A stretch of 64,000 nucleotides of DNA from Deltaproteobacteria bacterium. Its GTDB lineage: Bacteria; Myxococcota_A; Polyangia; JACPQR01. The translations under genes were made by a program, and so were the position numbers. The stretch lies in the NCBI GenBank assembly GCA_016190375.1, contig JACPQR010000115.1, positions 1-64,000 on the forward strand, read 5' to 3'. Positions 33,905-43,524 of the stretch are shown here, one piece after another (positions within the stretch are counted from its first letter, which is position 1; each line of letters opens with the position of its first letter). The notes under the pieces were generated by a model. That model was not told the DNA's origin and did not search any database. It saw only the letters and a list, made by a program, of their open reading frames with translations.

Positions 33905-34648
33905 CTACCGAGGCTCGACCTCGACCTCGGCCTCGCTCCAGCTCACGCCGCCGCGGCCGTCGCGCAGGACCGCCCACATCGTCACGGCGCCGGGGTCCGA
34001 CGGCGCAGTCCAGGCGACGTCGAAGCGTTCCTCCTCCGGTCCCTGCGTCCGCTCCTCGTCGAAGTCGCCGCCGGTGGCGAACCACGAGACGATGAGCTCC
34101 TCGATCGTCCCGTCGTGGCTCTCGGCGGCGCCTGCTTCTGCCGACACCGACACCGTGACTTCTTCGCCGGCCGCCACGGCCGGCGAGGCGGCCGCGGCCG
34201 TCCCGTCCACCTCGAAGGCCGCGATGCCCGGGTTAGCGTTCGGCGAGGACGAGGAGCTCGCCTCGACTCGCTTGATCGAGTCGATCGCAGGGTCGCAGCC
34301 GGCATCGGCGCAGAGGCGGAGACGAACGAGCACGATCTCGACGTCCGGCATCACCAGGACCGCCTCGTCGACACCCGGGCCCTCGGCGAGCGGCGACTCC
34401 TGTTCGGAGCACTCGTCGCCGGCATCGTCCGCCACCGGGCACCACGTCCAGGTGAAGGTCGGAAGGCCGCCGAACGGATCGAACCAGAGCGCCCCGAGAG
34501 TCACGTCGTCGCCGGGCGTTGCCACGGGCTGGTCGGCCGAGATCGCCAGGAGGCGGAGCTTGGCCACCTCGCTCTGCTTCTCGAGCGGTTCGCCGCAGGC
34601 GCCGGCCGCGGCCATCAGACACGCGAGCACCGGGGCCGTGATCTTCAC
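33905..34648 (-). CDS. Lipoprotein of unknown function
   Basis: 247 residues; lipobox AAAGAC (Cys 18). Predicted beta-rich, with Ig/PKD-like segments (VATPGDDVTLGALWFDP, SPAVAAGEEVTVSVSAE). Overlaps the upstream small lipoprotein gene by 4 nt (ATGA). Possibly forms a complex with that neighbour; no functional motif seen. Confidence 0.75.
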   Translation of the reverse strand: MKITAPVLACLMAAAGACGEPLEKQSEVAKLRLLAISADQPVATPGDDVTLGALWFDPFGGLPTFTWTWCPVADDAGDECSEQESPLAEGPGVDEAVLVMPDVEIVLVRLRLCADAGCDPAIDSIKRVEASSSSSPNANPGIAAFEVDGTAAAASPAVAAGEEVTVSVSAEAGAAESHDGTIEELIVSWFATGGDFDEERTQGPEEERFDVAWTAPSDPGAVTMWAVLRDGRGGVSWSEAEVEVEPR

Positions 34649-35010
34649 GGGTCCTCCGGGACGCTCACGCCGAGGCGCTGCTCGAGGGTGGATCGCTGCC
34701 CGTCCGTGTCCTCGACCGTGAGCGCGATCGTCACCGGCCGATCTCCCGGCGCGGTGATCGCGATGGTCGGGTCCGCCGGGTCGCCGCGGACGACGCGGAT
34801 CCGATCGTCATCGAAGGCCCACGCGTAGCCCAGAGGGGAGGCGGGGTCGTCGAGCTCGTCCGCGCTGGCGCTGGCGTCCAGGGTCACCTCCGTCCGGAAG
34901 TCGTCGTCCAGCGGAACGTACGCCGGCTCGATCTCGAACCGAGGCACCGGAGGCCGGCCGAGCTCCTGCTGGCAGGCGGCGAGCGTCACGACTAGGAGGG
35001 CAACCCTCAC
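34645..35010 (-). CDS. Small PKD-like lipoprotein
   Basis: 121 residues from GTG 35010, overlapping the epimerase stop by 4 nt (GTGA). Short signal with lipobox TLAAC (Cys 13). One Ig/PKD-like domain: TEVTLDASASADELDDPASP, YAWAFDDD, RPVTIALTVEDTDGQRSTLE. Overlaps the next lipoprotein gene by 4 nt, so the pair is translationally coupled. Confidence 0.75.
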   Translation of the reverse strand: MRVALLVVTLAACQQELGRPPVPRFEIEPAYVPLDDDFRTEVTLDASASADELDDPASPLGYAWAFDDDRIRVVRGDPADPTIAITAPGDRPVTIALTVEDTDGQRSTLEQRLGVSVPEDP

Positions 35011-35981
35011 AGGTCCTGCACCGCCTCCAGGGTGTCGCGCAGGCCGTGCGCCGGCGCGAACCCCAGGACCTCGCGCGCCCGCCGCCCATCCACCATGCAA
35101 ACGAAGCGGATGTGATCGTACTCCGGCGCCGGGAAGGCGGTCAGCCTCCACCGCCAGAGGCGCTTCTGCACCCGGGTGATGACGCTCGCCGGCAGCGGCA
35201 CCGAGGGCTTGTGCAGGATGTCGAGCGCGCGTGATAGCGGGATCTCGCCCGGCCCCGTGAGGTTGAAGATCCCTCGCACTCCCGGGGTGAGCGCCCGGAC
35301 GATCGCGCCGACCACGTCGTCCTCGTGGATCACCTGGACCATGGGGTCGAAGCCCATCAGCGTCGGCACCCACTCGCGGCGAAGGTAGTTCGAGGGTGCG
35401 TTCTTGACGGAGCCGAGGATGTGGACCGGCCGCAGGATCACGGTCTCGGTCTCGGGCTTCCGCCAGAAGTAGGACTGGGCCAGCATGTCGACCTCGATGA
35501 GGTCGCGGATCTCGGGAAAATTCTGGCCGCCCATCAGCGGCGCTTCCTCGGTGAGGAACTGGGGGTTGCCCGGCCGCGGTCCGTACACGTTGGCGCTCGA
35601 CAGGACCACGAGCTTGGGCACGTGGTACTGGTCGAGGTACTCGAGCAGCTTCGCGAAGCCGTCCACGTTCCAGGTGTGACGATCCTCGGTGCTCGCGCGA
35701 GGGTCGTGCATGATGCCGAGGTGCACCACCGCGGCGACGTCGCCGTGGCGGAACACGTCGCGGCACTTCTTCCGGCGGATGTCGATCTGATGATGAATGA
35801 CGTCCTTCGGCCTCTCCGGGAACGGGCGCCTGTCGATCCCTTCGACCGAGTAGGCGCGGTGGAGCATACGGGTGACCCGCTTGCCGAGCCGGCCGCAGAT
35901 CCCCGTCACGACGACCTTGGAGACGCGCTCGACCTCGTCGTTCCTGCCGCCCTTCCTCGTGCTCTTCGCGCCGGCCCTCAT
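35007..35981 (-). CDS. NAD-dependent epimerase/dehydratase-like (extended SDR)
   Basis: 324 residues. Rossmann start KVVVTGICGRLGKRVTRML at about 22-40, then HLGIMHDPRAST and LSSANVYGPRPGNP. The usual Tyr-x3-Lys pair is not evident after SSANVYG, so it is an atypical extended SDR that may bind nucleotide without classic chemistry. A basic N-terminal extension of 20 residues precedes the fold. It overlaps an acyltransferase gene (4 nt), suggesting a role with lipid or glycolipid substrates. Confidence 0.82.
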   Translation of the reverse strand: MRAGAKSTRKGGRNDEVERVSKVVVTGICGRLGKRVTRMLHRAYSVEGIDRRPFPERPKDVIHHQIDIRRKKCRDVFRHGDVAAVVHLGIMHDPRASTEDRHTWNVDGFAKLLEYLDQYHVPKLVVLSSANVYGPRPGNPQFLTEEAPLMGGQNFPEIRDLIEVDMLAQSYFWRKPETETVILRPVHILGSVKNAPSNYLRREWVPTLMGFDPMVQVIHEDDVVGAIVRALTPGVRGIFNLTGPGEIPLSRALDILHKPSVPLPASVITRVQKRLWRWRLTAFPAPEYDHIRFVCMVDGRRAREVLGFAPAHGLRDTLEAVQDL

Positions 35982-36937
35982 CGGAACAGCCCCCTTCGCT
36001 CCTTCAGCCCTCGATTGATCATCGACTGGATCGTCGACTTGACGACCCAGACCTTCTCCTCGATGACCGAGTCCTCGTCGTCCGGGTCGCCCGTGAACGT
36101 CATCGGCTCGCCAAAGTAGACGTGGTACTTCACCGGCAAGGGCAGCATCCCCACGATCGGGATCAGCATCTGCGGGACGATCGGGAAGGCCGGCATGCCC
36201 AGGAGGCGCGCCAGCGGCTTGACGTCGGCCACGCTGACGTACTGCTCCTCGCCCCCGACGACCGCAATCGGCACGATCGGCGTCCGGGTCTCGAGCGCGA
36301 GGCGCATGAACCCGAGGCCGAACTCGGTGAGCTTGTAGGCCGAGTCGATCGTCTTCGAGATCCCGCGGGCGCCCTCGGGGAAGACGAGGATCGCCTCCTC
36401 GTTCTCGAGCAGGCGCCGGCAGTTCTCGGGCACGCCCAGGACTTGCCCGCAGCGCACGAAGAACTCCGAGACGAACGGCAGCGTCTGGGCCCAGCGCTCC
36501 ACCATGGCGCGGACGAGCCTCGGCGGCTCGGCCTCGAGGAACAGAGCGATGCCGATGATGAGACCGTCGATCGGGACCTGCCCCGAGTGATTCGCGATGA
36601 GCAGGACCCTCCCCGGCGGCACCCGCGCGACGCCGTGGGCCTCGGCGCGGAACCAGTACCGGTAGATCCAGGCGGCCGCGAGCACGGCCTGCCTCGCCAC
36701 CTTCGGGTCGAAGCCGAACTCGTCGACGCCGAACTCACCCGCGCGGTGAGGCAGGCGCCTCATGCGATCTTCGAGGTCCGGGATGACCAGGTCCTGGCCG
36801 ATCCGCTGCAGGCGTGACAGGGCCTTGCCCATCGCCTGCCCGACGAGCCCCAGGGCCTGGCCTGGCGCGCCCGACTGGAAGAGACGGCCGACGCCCCACC
36901 GTGTGCGGACGAGCGCGCGCGATGGCTCGGACCTCAT
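35978..36937 (-). CDS. 1-acyl-glycerol-phosphate acyltransferase-like protein
   Basis: 319 residues. PlsC-fold motifs: ANHSGQVPIDGLIIG (block I; spacing of His to Asp is NHx6D rather than NHx4D), FFVRCGQVLGVPENC (block II), VFPEGARGISK (block III), TPIVPIAVVGGEEQY (block IV). The spacing is that of the subgroup related to hemolysin/diacylglycerol acyltransferases. Likely membrane-associated, acting on a lipid acceptor. Coupled by ATGA to the epimerase and 12 nt after dedA. Confidence 0.87.
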   Translation of the reverse strand: MRSEPSRALVRTRWGVGRLFQSGAPGQALGLVGQAMGKALSRLQRIGQDLVIPDLEDRMRRLPHRAGEFGVDEFGFDPKVARQAVLAAAWIYRYWFRAEAHGVARVPPGRVLLIANHSGQVPIDGLIIGIALFLEAEPPRLVRAMVERWAQTLPFVSEFFVRCGQVLGVPENCRRLLENEEAILVFPEGARGISKTIDSAYKLTEFGLGFMRLALETRTPIVPIAVVGGEEQYVSVADVKPLARLLGMPAFPIVPQMLIPIVGMLPLPVKYHVYFGEPMTFTGDPDDEDSVIEEKVWVVKSTIQSMINRGLKERRGLFR

Positions 36938-36949
36938 GTCGTCAGGTCC

Positions 36950-37576
36950 TTATCCGCCGCCGCCGGGGGTGTCAAGGCGACGCCTCCGGTACAGCCAGCG
37001 GGCGAAGAGGAAGAGCCCGGCCGCCCCGAGCACTCCCCAGGCGGCGGCGGAGTAGGTCCGGATCGTCTGCTCCAGCCATTCGCGGTTGTCGCCCGCGACC
37101 CACCCGAGCGCGAGCAGGATCGAGCTCCAGACGAACGCCGACAGGCCGCCCCAGAGGACGGCGCTCGCCGGTCGCATCCGGACGTAGCCTGCCGCCAGCC
37201 AGAAGACCGACCTAAGACCGGGCAGGAACCGGTTGATCGCGAGGTAGACGGCCCCGTGCCGCCTGAAACGGGCCGCGGCGCTCTGGATCCCGCGAAGGAT
37301 CTGCTGTCCCCGGAGGCTCCTGGGCTGCCAGCCTCGCCTCGCGAGCCACGCGCCGGCCAGGTACTGGCAGAGGCCCCCAGCGATCGATCCTGTCGTCAGC
37401 GAAGCGAGCACGAGGACGGGGCTCCAGCCGCGCGCGACGACGAGGAAGATGGCGGCGAGGCTGACCGCGTCGCCCGGGAAGGGAGGGAACAGGTACTCCA
37501 TCGCCGCGAGCGCCGCGATGATCAGGAGACCCGGGGCTCCCTCCTCCTGGCCGATGCGTTCTAGGATGTCCTGCAT
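36950..37576 (-). CDS. DedA/VTT-family membrane protein
   Basis: 208 residues, about five hydrophobic segments. Family features: EYLFPPFPGDAVSLAAIFLV near residue 27, GGLCQYLAGAWLARRG, and FRRHGAVYLAINRFLPGLRS, the last containing the conserved Gly/Arg/Pro. DedA proteins are implicated in undecaprenyl-phosphate or phospholipid flipping. First gene of the minus-strand lipid/lipoprotein cluster. Its ATG shares CATG with the ATG of the divergent carboxypeptidase gene. Confidence 0.9.
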   Translation of the reverse strand: MQDILERIGQEEGAPGLLIIAALAAMEYLFPPFPGDAVSLAAIFLVVARGWSPVLVLASLTTGSIAGGLCQYLAGAWLARRGWQPRSLRGQQILRGIQSAAARFRRHGAVYLAINRFLPGLRSVFWLAAGYVRMRPASAVLWGGLSAFVWSSILLALGWVAGDNREWLEQTIRTYSAAAWGVLGAAGLFLFARWLYRRRRLDTPGGGG

Positions 37577-38483
37577 GCGAGGTCCCGTCCGCAGGCCGGC
37601 CCCTTTGATCCACCCGGGCGCTCCAGTGAGGGTCGTCGCCCCCGCGGGGCCCGCACGGGATTTCGAGGAGGTGGAGCGAGGGCTGCAGGTGCTCTCACGG
37701 CGTTACGAGGTGAGAGTCGACCCTGCCGTCCGCTCGCGCAAGGGGTACCTGGCCGGCGACGACGAGCGCAGAGCGACGGAGCTCGCCGCCGCGCTGACCG
37801 AGCCGGACGTCCGGGCGGTGGTGGCGCTGCGCGGAGGCTACGGCACAATGCGGATCCTTCCGCGGCTCGCGGACGCGCTGGCGGAGCTCGAGGCCGCGCC
37901 GCGCCTCGTCGTCGGGTCGAGCGACCTGACCGCGCTGGGGTCGGCCATGCTCGCGGGCGGAGTGGGATGGGTCCACGGGCCGATGGTCGCGAGGCTCGGG
38001 CGGCTCGACGACGCCTCGCTCGAGCGGCTGTTCCGGATCATGGAGCAGCCAGGCGGTCCTCAGGAGCCGGGCCTGAGGGGCCTGTCCTCGGGCCGGGCGA
38101 CCGGCCCCGTCGTCGGCGGCAACCTGGCCGTCCTGGCGGCTCTCTCCGGCACGCTGTTTCTGCCCGACCTGCACGGGGCGATCCTCTTCGTCGAGGACGT
38201 CGGCGAGAAGCCGTACCGGCTGGATCGCATGCTCACGCAGCTCCTCCTCTCGGGAGCGCTCCACGGGGTCGCCGGAGCCCTGCTCGGCGACTTCACGGAC
38301 TGCTCGGGTCCGGAGGGCGAACCGCAGGCCGAGGAGGTCGTGGTGGAACGCCTGGCCTGCCTCGGAGTGCCGATCGTAGGCGGCTTTCCGGCCGCGCACG
38401 GCGAGAGGTGCTTCGCGCTGCGGATGGGAGACGTCGCGGAGATCGACGGGGATCGGGGCACCCTGAGCTGGGTCGGGGGCTAG
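37575..38483 (+). CDS. LD-carboxypeptidase (LdcA/MccF family, S66)
   Basis: 302 residues from ATG 37575 (another in-frame ATG at 37566). Opening VRVVAPAGPARDFEEVERGL, then RGGYGTMRILPRLA, nucleophile in VGSSDLTALGSAML, and LFVEDVGEKPYRLDRML with the catalytic Glu region; the catalytic His is near GFPAAHGERCF. Such enzymes trim murein tetrapeptides to tripeptides during recycling, or deactivate microcin C. No signal peptide, so cytoplasmic. Divergent from dedA. Confidence 0.9.
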   Translation: MRGPVRRPAPLIHPGAPVRVVAPAGPARDFEEVERGLQVLSRRYEVRVDPAVRSRKGYLAGDDERRATELAAALTEPDVRAVVALRGGYGTMRILPRLADALAELEAAPRLVVGSSDLTALGSAMLAGGVGWVHGPMVARLGRLDDASLERLFRIMEQPGGPQEPGLRGLSSGRATGPVVGGNLAVLAALSGTLFLPDLHGAILFVEDVGEKPYRLDRMLTQLLLSGALHGVAGALLGDFTDCSGPEGEPQAEEVVVERLACLGVPIVGGFPAAHGERCFALRMGDVAEIDGDRGTLSWVGG

Positions 38484-38582
38484 AACGGATTCGGGGTCCC
38501 CCTGGGCTCCGTCGGCGAGCACCGAGGCGACGTCCGCGGGCGCTGCAATCCGGAGCGCGCCGACCATGCGACGGCGCGCAGG

Positions 38583-38680
38583 GAGGGAGCGGAGGCGGAT
38601 TCACTCCGCCGGAGCGAGCGGCGTGCCGAGCGTCACGGCAGGGGGGCCCGCGGGGGGGCGAAGCCCCTCCCGCGCTTAGT
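38583..38680 (-). repeat. Dispersed structured repeat, copy B
   Basis: Reverse-complement relative of 28271-28370. On the minus strand it begins at the TAA of the DUF3467 gene, with hairpin CGGGAGGGGC-TTC-GCCCC and a second hairpin at 38594-38610 (GGCGGA / TCCGCC, 5-nt loop). In the second stem one base pair differs from copy A by a compensatory C-G to G-C exchange. It lies between two convergent genes, so termination is a possible role. Confidence 0.7.
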
Positions 38681-39001
38681 GGTAGGTCCCCGAGCCCGCC
38701 ATCGGCGGCGCGGGCTCGACGGTGCCGTGGTGGCTCTCGTAGTGGGCGAGCTGGTCCTGGAGCACCTTGATCAGACGCTTGACGTGGCGCGGGCTGGTGA
38801 TGACCCGTGCCCGCACGGACGCGCGGGGCTGCTGGGGCTGGACGTAGAGGAAGTCCAGCACGAACTCGGAGTCGTTGTGGTGGATCATCGCCATGTTCGA
38901 GTAGACGCCGCTCGCCATCGCGTCCTCGATCTTTATCTGGATCTGACGCGGAGCCGGCTTCTTCACATCGGGAGGGGGTGAGTCACTCACGGCGTAACCT
39001 C

Positions 39002-39005
<4 letters not shown>
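38676..39005 (-). CDS. DUF3467-family protein
   Basis: 109 residues from ATG 39005, which overlaps the upstream stop (ATGA); GTG 38990 with AGAGG upstream is an equally good start (104 residues). Matches the family from memory: QIQIKIEDAMASGVYSNMAM, HHNDSEFVLDFLYVQPQQPR, ITSPRHVKRLIKVLQDQLAH. Small cytoplasmic protein, widespread, function unknown. Expressed together with a tethered lipoprotein gene. Confidence 0.88.
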
Positions 39006-40012
<1,007 letters not shown>

Positions 40013-40240
40013 CGAGTCCCTCCAAGTTCCAGTTCGAGTAGGAGGCACCATGATAGTCGCCATGCGCGCGTGGGAGCAAGGTCGTTCCCCGCCTGTCCGA
40101 TCGTCCGGTCGCCGCAAGCGAGCGACCTTGGCTCACGGGCCATGACAGCGGTGTCAGAGCGCGCGGCGCGCGGCTTTTCGCGGCTGATCGCGATTCTTCC
40201 GGCTCGCCACCGTGGCACGCGACGTGCTTGGTCGCCGTGC

Positions 40241-41845
40241 ATGCGCTCTTCCATCAGGCTCTTCTTCGTTCTCGGTTGCTGGGGCCCCGCGTGCGGGGCG
40301 GAGGGTGAGGACACGGGCGGCGGCGGCTATCCCGACGCCGACGCCGATGCCGACGGCGACTACGGGGGCGACTCCGACATCGACGCCGACTCCGACGCCG
40401 ACGCCGACGCCGACATCCCGCCGGAGGTCGAGGTCGAGGCCGACTTCCGCACCCCGCAGGCGGGCCGCCGGTACGTCTACGTCGCGGACACCTCGCGCGA
40501 CACGGTCGCCGTCATCGACAGCCGATCGCTCGCGATCGAGATCGTGGAGGTCGGCGACGCGCCGTTCGTCCTGGCGTCCATCCCCGGCCGGGAGGCCGCG
40601 CTCGTCCTGTACGAGACGATGGCGCAGGTCGGGATCCTCGAGACCGTGAACGGCGAGACCACGATCAGCCGGCTCGACGTCCAGCCCGGCGCGAACCGGA
40701 TCGAGGTCGCCCCCGACGGCCGCCACGCCGTAGTCCTGTTCGACCCCGCGCGCGCCGTCGATCCCGGCGCCTCGGAGGGCAGCTATCAGGACGTGACGAT
40801 CATCCGCGTGACCGACGATCCCGCGTCGATCAGGCTAACGGTCGGCTTCCACCCCACGGACGTCCTCTTCGCCGACGGCGGCGAGCAGGCCTTCATCGTG
40901 ACCGAGGACGGCCTGCACCGGATCGTCCTCGACGAGGTGAGCGAGCCCGGGGTCGCGCCCACGCTCGACATCGGCCCCGCGCCCGACGATCCCTCGACGC
41001 GCGAGGTCGTCGTCGCGCCGGGCGGCGAGTTCGCGCTCGTCCGGCAGCCCGACCTCGCGGCGGTCTCGGTCGTCGACGTCTCGGCGCGCCGGCGCACCGA
41101 GGTCGCGCTCTCGTCGGTCCCCACCGACCTCGACGTGAGCGACGACGGCTCGGTGGCCATCGCGGTCCTCCGCGACGAGTCGACGGTCGCCATCCTGCCG
41201 CTCCCGGACGTCGCGGACGATCCCGAGAGCATCCGCGTGATTCCGATCGAGGGCGAGCTCTTCGGCCAGGCGGTGCACGCCGCCGGCAGCTCGCGCCTGG
41301 TCCTGTTCACGACGGCGGTGCCCCAGGAGAGTCTGGTCGTCCTCGACCTCGACTCGGAGGACTACTACCCGGTCCGGCTCCGAAAGACGGTCCGCACGGT
41401 CGGGATCGCGCCGGGCGGCCTGACCGCGATCGTGATTCACGACAAGCTGCCCGGAGATCCCCGGACCGCCGCCGACCTCGACGAGCGCATCGATCGCGAG
41501 TACGGCTACAGCCTCGTCGATCTGGACAGCCTCTTCGTCAGGCTCCAGACCACGCCGACGAACCCCGAGCCCTTCTTCCTCTGGGAGGACGGCTCGCACG
41601 CCTTCCTCGCCCTGCGCGACGATTTCGCGGGCGTCCGGGCGGTGGAGGCGGTGGACCTGGGCGCGTTCCAGGTGAACACCGTGCACCTGCCGTCCCCGCC
41701 GTTTGCGCTGGGCGGCGTCGCCGACACGAACCAGGCCTTCGTCGCCCAGGAGCACAAGTCGGGGCGAATCACGTTCATCGACATCGACTCGCTCGCGACC
41801 CAGACGGTCACCGGGTTCGAGCTCGGCGCGGAGGTGATGGAATGA
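40241..41845 (+). CDS. Beta-propeller lipoprotein on an Asp/Ala/Gly tether
   Basis: 534 residues from ATG 40241. Signal with lipobox FVLGC (Cys 13) or, less likely, GPAC at 18. An acidic tract follows (about 30-60, [23 protein letters not shown]). Then about 450 residues of YVTN-type blades: RRYVYVADTSRDTVAVIDSR, NRIEVAPDGRHAVVLFDPA, TDLDVSDDGSVAIAVLRDES. Coupled by ATGA to a second propeller lipoprotein, itself coupled to a barrel protein, so the three are probably one surface complex (inference). Confidence 0.82.
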   Translation: MRSSIRLFFVLGCWGPACGAEGEDTGGGGYPDADADADGDYGGDSDIDADSDADADADIPPEVEVEADFRTPQAGRRYVYVADTSRDTVAVIDSRSLAIEIVEVGDAPFVLASIPGREAALVLYETMAQVGILETVNGETTISRLDVQPGANRIEVAPDGRHAVVLFDPARAVDPGASEGSYQDVTIIRVTDDPASIRLTVGFHPTDVLFADGGEQAFIVTEDGLHRIVLDEVSEPGVAPTLDIGPAPDDPSTREVVVAPGGEFALVRQPDLAAVSVVDVSARRRTEVALSSVPTDLDVSDDGSVAIAVLRDESTVAILPLPDVADDPESIRVIPIEGELFGQAVHAAGSSRLVLFTTAVPQESLVVLDLDSEDYYPVRLRKTVRTVGIAPGGLTAIVIHDKLPGDPRTAADLDERIDREYGYSLVDLDSLFVRLQTTPTNPEPFFLWEDGSHAFLALRDDFAGVRAVEAVDLGAFQVNTVHLPSPPFALGGVADTNQAFVAQEHKSGRITFIDIDSLATQTVTGFELGAEVME

Positions 41846-43524
41846 GCTCTCGAACGTTCATCGGCAGGCTCGGCAGGCTCGGCCAGATTGGCAAGCTCGG
41901 CAAGCTCGGCAAGCTCGGCAAGCTCGGCAAGCTTGGCAAGCTCGGCAAGCTCGGCGCGCTCGCGACGATCCCGACGGCGGTCCTCCTCGCAGGTTGCCCG
42001 GACGACGCTCCGCAGTTCGAGGAGCCGTTCGAGACCATCGGCCCCGTCGCTTTCGGCGGCCGCGTGGCCTTCGTCGACCAGCGGCGCGCCGAGGTCCACC
42101 TGATCACCCCCGAGCTCGGCTCGGGCCCGATCGACCACGACATCGTCGAGATCGGCCGCGACCCGCAGGTCGTCGCGACGGACCTCGACGCCGGCCGCCT
42201 CCTCGTCCTCACCCACGGCTCTGCCGGCGCCCCCGGCGTGACCGAGGAGGAGGAGGCCATCTGGGCGATCGAGCCGAACGGCGAGGCGACCCGTTACGAG
42301 GTGAGGAGCCCGTTCACGGCGATCGGAGTCCACCCGGACGGCGATCGGCTCTTCCTCTACTTCGACCAGACGGTCCTGTCTCGGTCGGAGCTCGTCTACA
42401 ACCCCCACGAGGTCGCGACGGTCGACCTCTCGGAGCCCCCGAGCGGCTCGAACCCCGCGCTCAAGACGGTCCGGTCCTTCGAGCTCGTTCCCACGCGCGC
42501 GATCTTCAGCCCGCCGCTGCAGATCGCCGGCGAGACCATCGACTTCGTCGCCGTCCTGGCGTCGGACTTCGTCACGCTGGTCGACCTCGACCACCCGGAC
42601 CGCAGAGAGGTCTCGATCCCTCTGACCCTCGATCCCGCGCTCGAGGCCGTCCAGCCTCTCGAGGTCGTCTTCAGTCAGCCGAACCCCGCGATCGATCCGG
42701 TGGTCTACGTCTCGGCCCAGGGGTCGACCGACGTGTTCGCCTTCACGCTGCGCGAGATCGAGGAGGTGTCCGAAGGAGGCCACTTCTTCTCGGTCGCGCC
42801 GAACCTCTACGCAGTGGGCGCGATGCCGACGGACCTGCAGCCGGCCACGCTCGCGACCGGCGAGGCGCTCCTGGTCGCGACCGGCACCGCCACGCTCTGG
42901 GTCATCGACACGACGACCAGCGAGGCGACGCCGATCTCGCTCGAGGCACCGGTTCGGGACATCGTGCCCGTCCGTGCCTCGGACGGCACGATCTCCCAGG
43001 CGATCCTGTTCGCGGCAGGAGGCAACGTCGTCCACTTCGTCCAGCTCGAGGGCCTCGAGGACTCGGTCCTCCGCGAGGTCGACGCCGTGGCCCTCGCGGC
43101 CCCCGTGGGCGGCGTCTCGCCGCTTCCCGACGGGACGACGGCCGCGGTCTTCCACGCCGACGCGAACCGGTCGGTCTCGATCCTCCGGCTCGCGGACCAC
43201 TCGGTCTCGGCGCTGACCGCCACGGCGCCGCTCGATCGCACCGTCTTCTCCGCGGACGGCGCGCGCGCGTTCGTGGCCTCGAGCTTCGACGCCCGGCTGA
43301 GCGTGATCGACGTGGCCACGAGGCACCCCGAGGACCTGCGGCTCGACGAGGTCCCGACGGGCCTCGTGCTCGTCCCGGGGCCGGAGATCCTGGTGGTGAC
43401 CCACGAGGCCGAGGCGGGCCTCGTCACCTTCGTCGACGCGACCCAGCCGTCGCGCAGCACGGCACGGATGCTCGAGGGGTTCCTCCTCGAGGGCCTTCTC
43501 GACAGGAACGGAGAGATCCGATGA
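41842..43524 (+). CDS. Beta-propeller lipoprotein with (Gly-Lys-Leu)n in its signal region
   Basis: 560 residues. Before the hydrophobic core the N-terminal region has seven tandem GKL tripeptides (residues 17-37), then LATIPTAVLLAGC with the lipobox Cys at about 52. The mature protein has propeller blades (VAFVDQRRAEVHLITPELGS, GTATLWVIDTTTSEATPISL, ARAFVASSFDARLSVIDVAT). The basic n-region of nearly 40 residues is far longer than normal. Overlaps its neighbours by 4 nt at both ends. Confidence 0.82.
   Translation: MSSRTFIGRLGRLGQIGKLGKLGKLGKLGKLGKLGKLGALATIPTAVLLAGCPDDAPQFEEPFETIGPVAFGGRVAFVDQRRAEVHLITPELGSGPIDHDIVEIGRDPQVVATDLDAGRLLVLTHGSAGAPGVTEEEEAIWAIEPNGEATRYEVRSPFTAIGVHPDGDRLFLYFDQTVLSRSELVYNPHEVATVDLSEPPSGSNPALKTVRSFELVPTRAIFSPPLQIAGETIDFVAVLASDFVTLVDLDHPDRREVSIPLTLDPALEAVQPLEVVFSQPNPAIDPVVYVSAQGSTDVFAFTLREIEEVSEGGHFFSVAPNLYAVGAMPTDLQPATLATGEALLVATGTATLWVIDTTTSEATPISLEAPVRDIVPVRASDGTISQAILFAAGGNVVHFVQLEGLEDSVLREVDAVALAAPVGGVSPLPDGTTAAVFHADANRSVSILRLADHSVSALTATAPLDRTVFSADGARAFVASSFDARLSVIDVATRHPEDLRLDEVPTGLVLVPGPEILVVTHEAEAGLVTFVDATQPSRSTARMLEGFLLEGLLDRNGEIR
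41890..41952. repeat. 9-bp tandem repeat (GGCAAGCTC) x7 in a signal-peptide region
   Basis: Seven consecutive 9-bp units, one with a silent T (GGCAAGCTT at 41926-41934). Each encodes Gly-Lys-Leu. Nearly perfect conservation at third positions points to recent expansion. Gain or loss of units stays in frame but changes the length and charge of the signal n-region. Confidence 0.9.
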
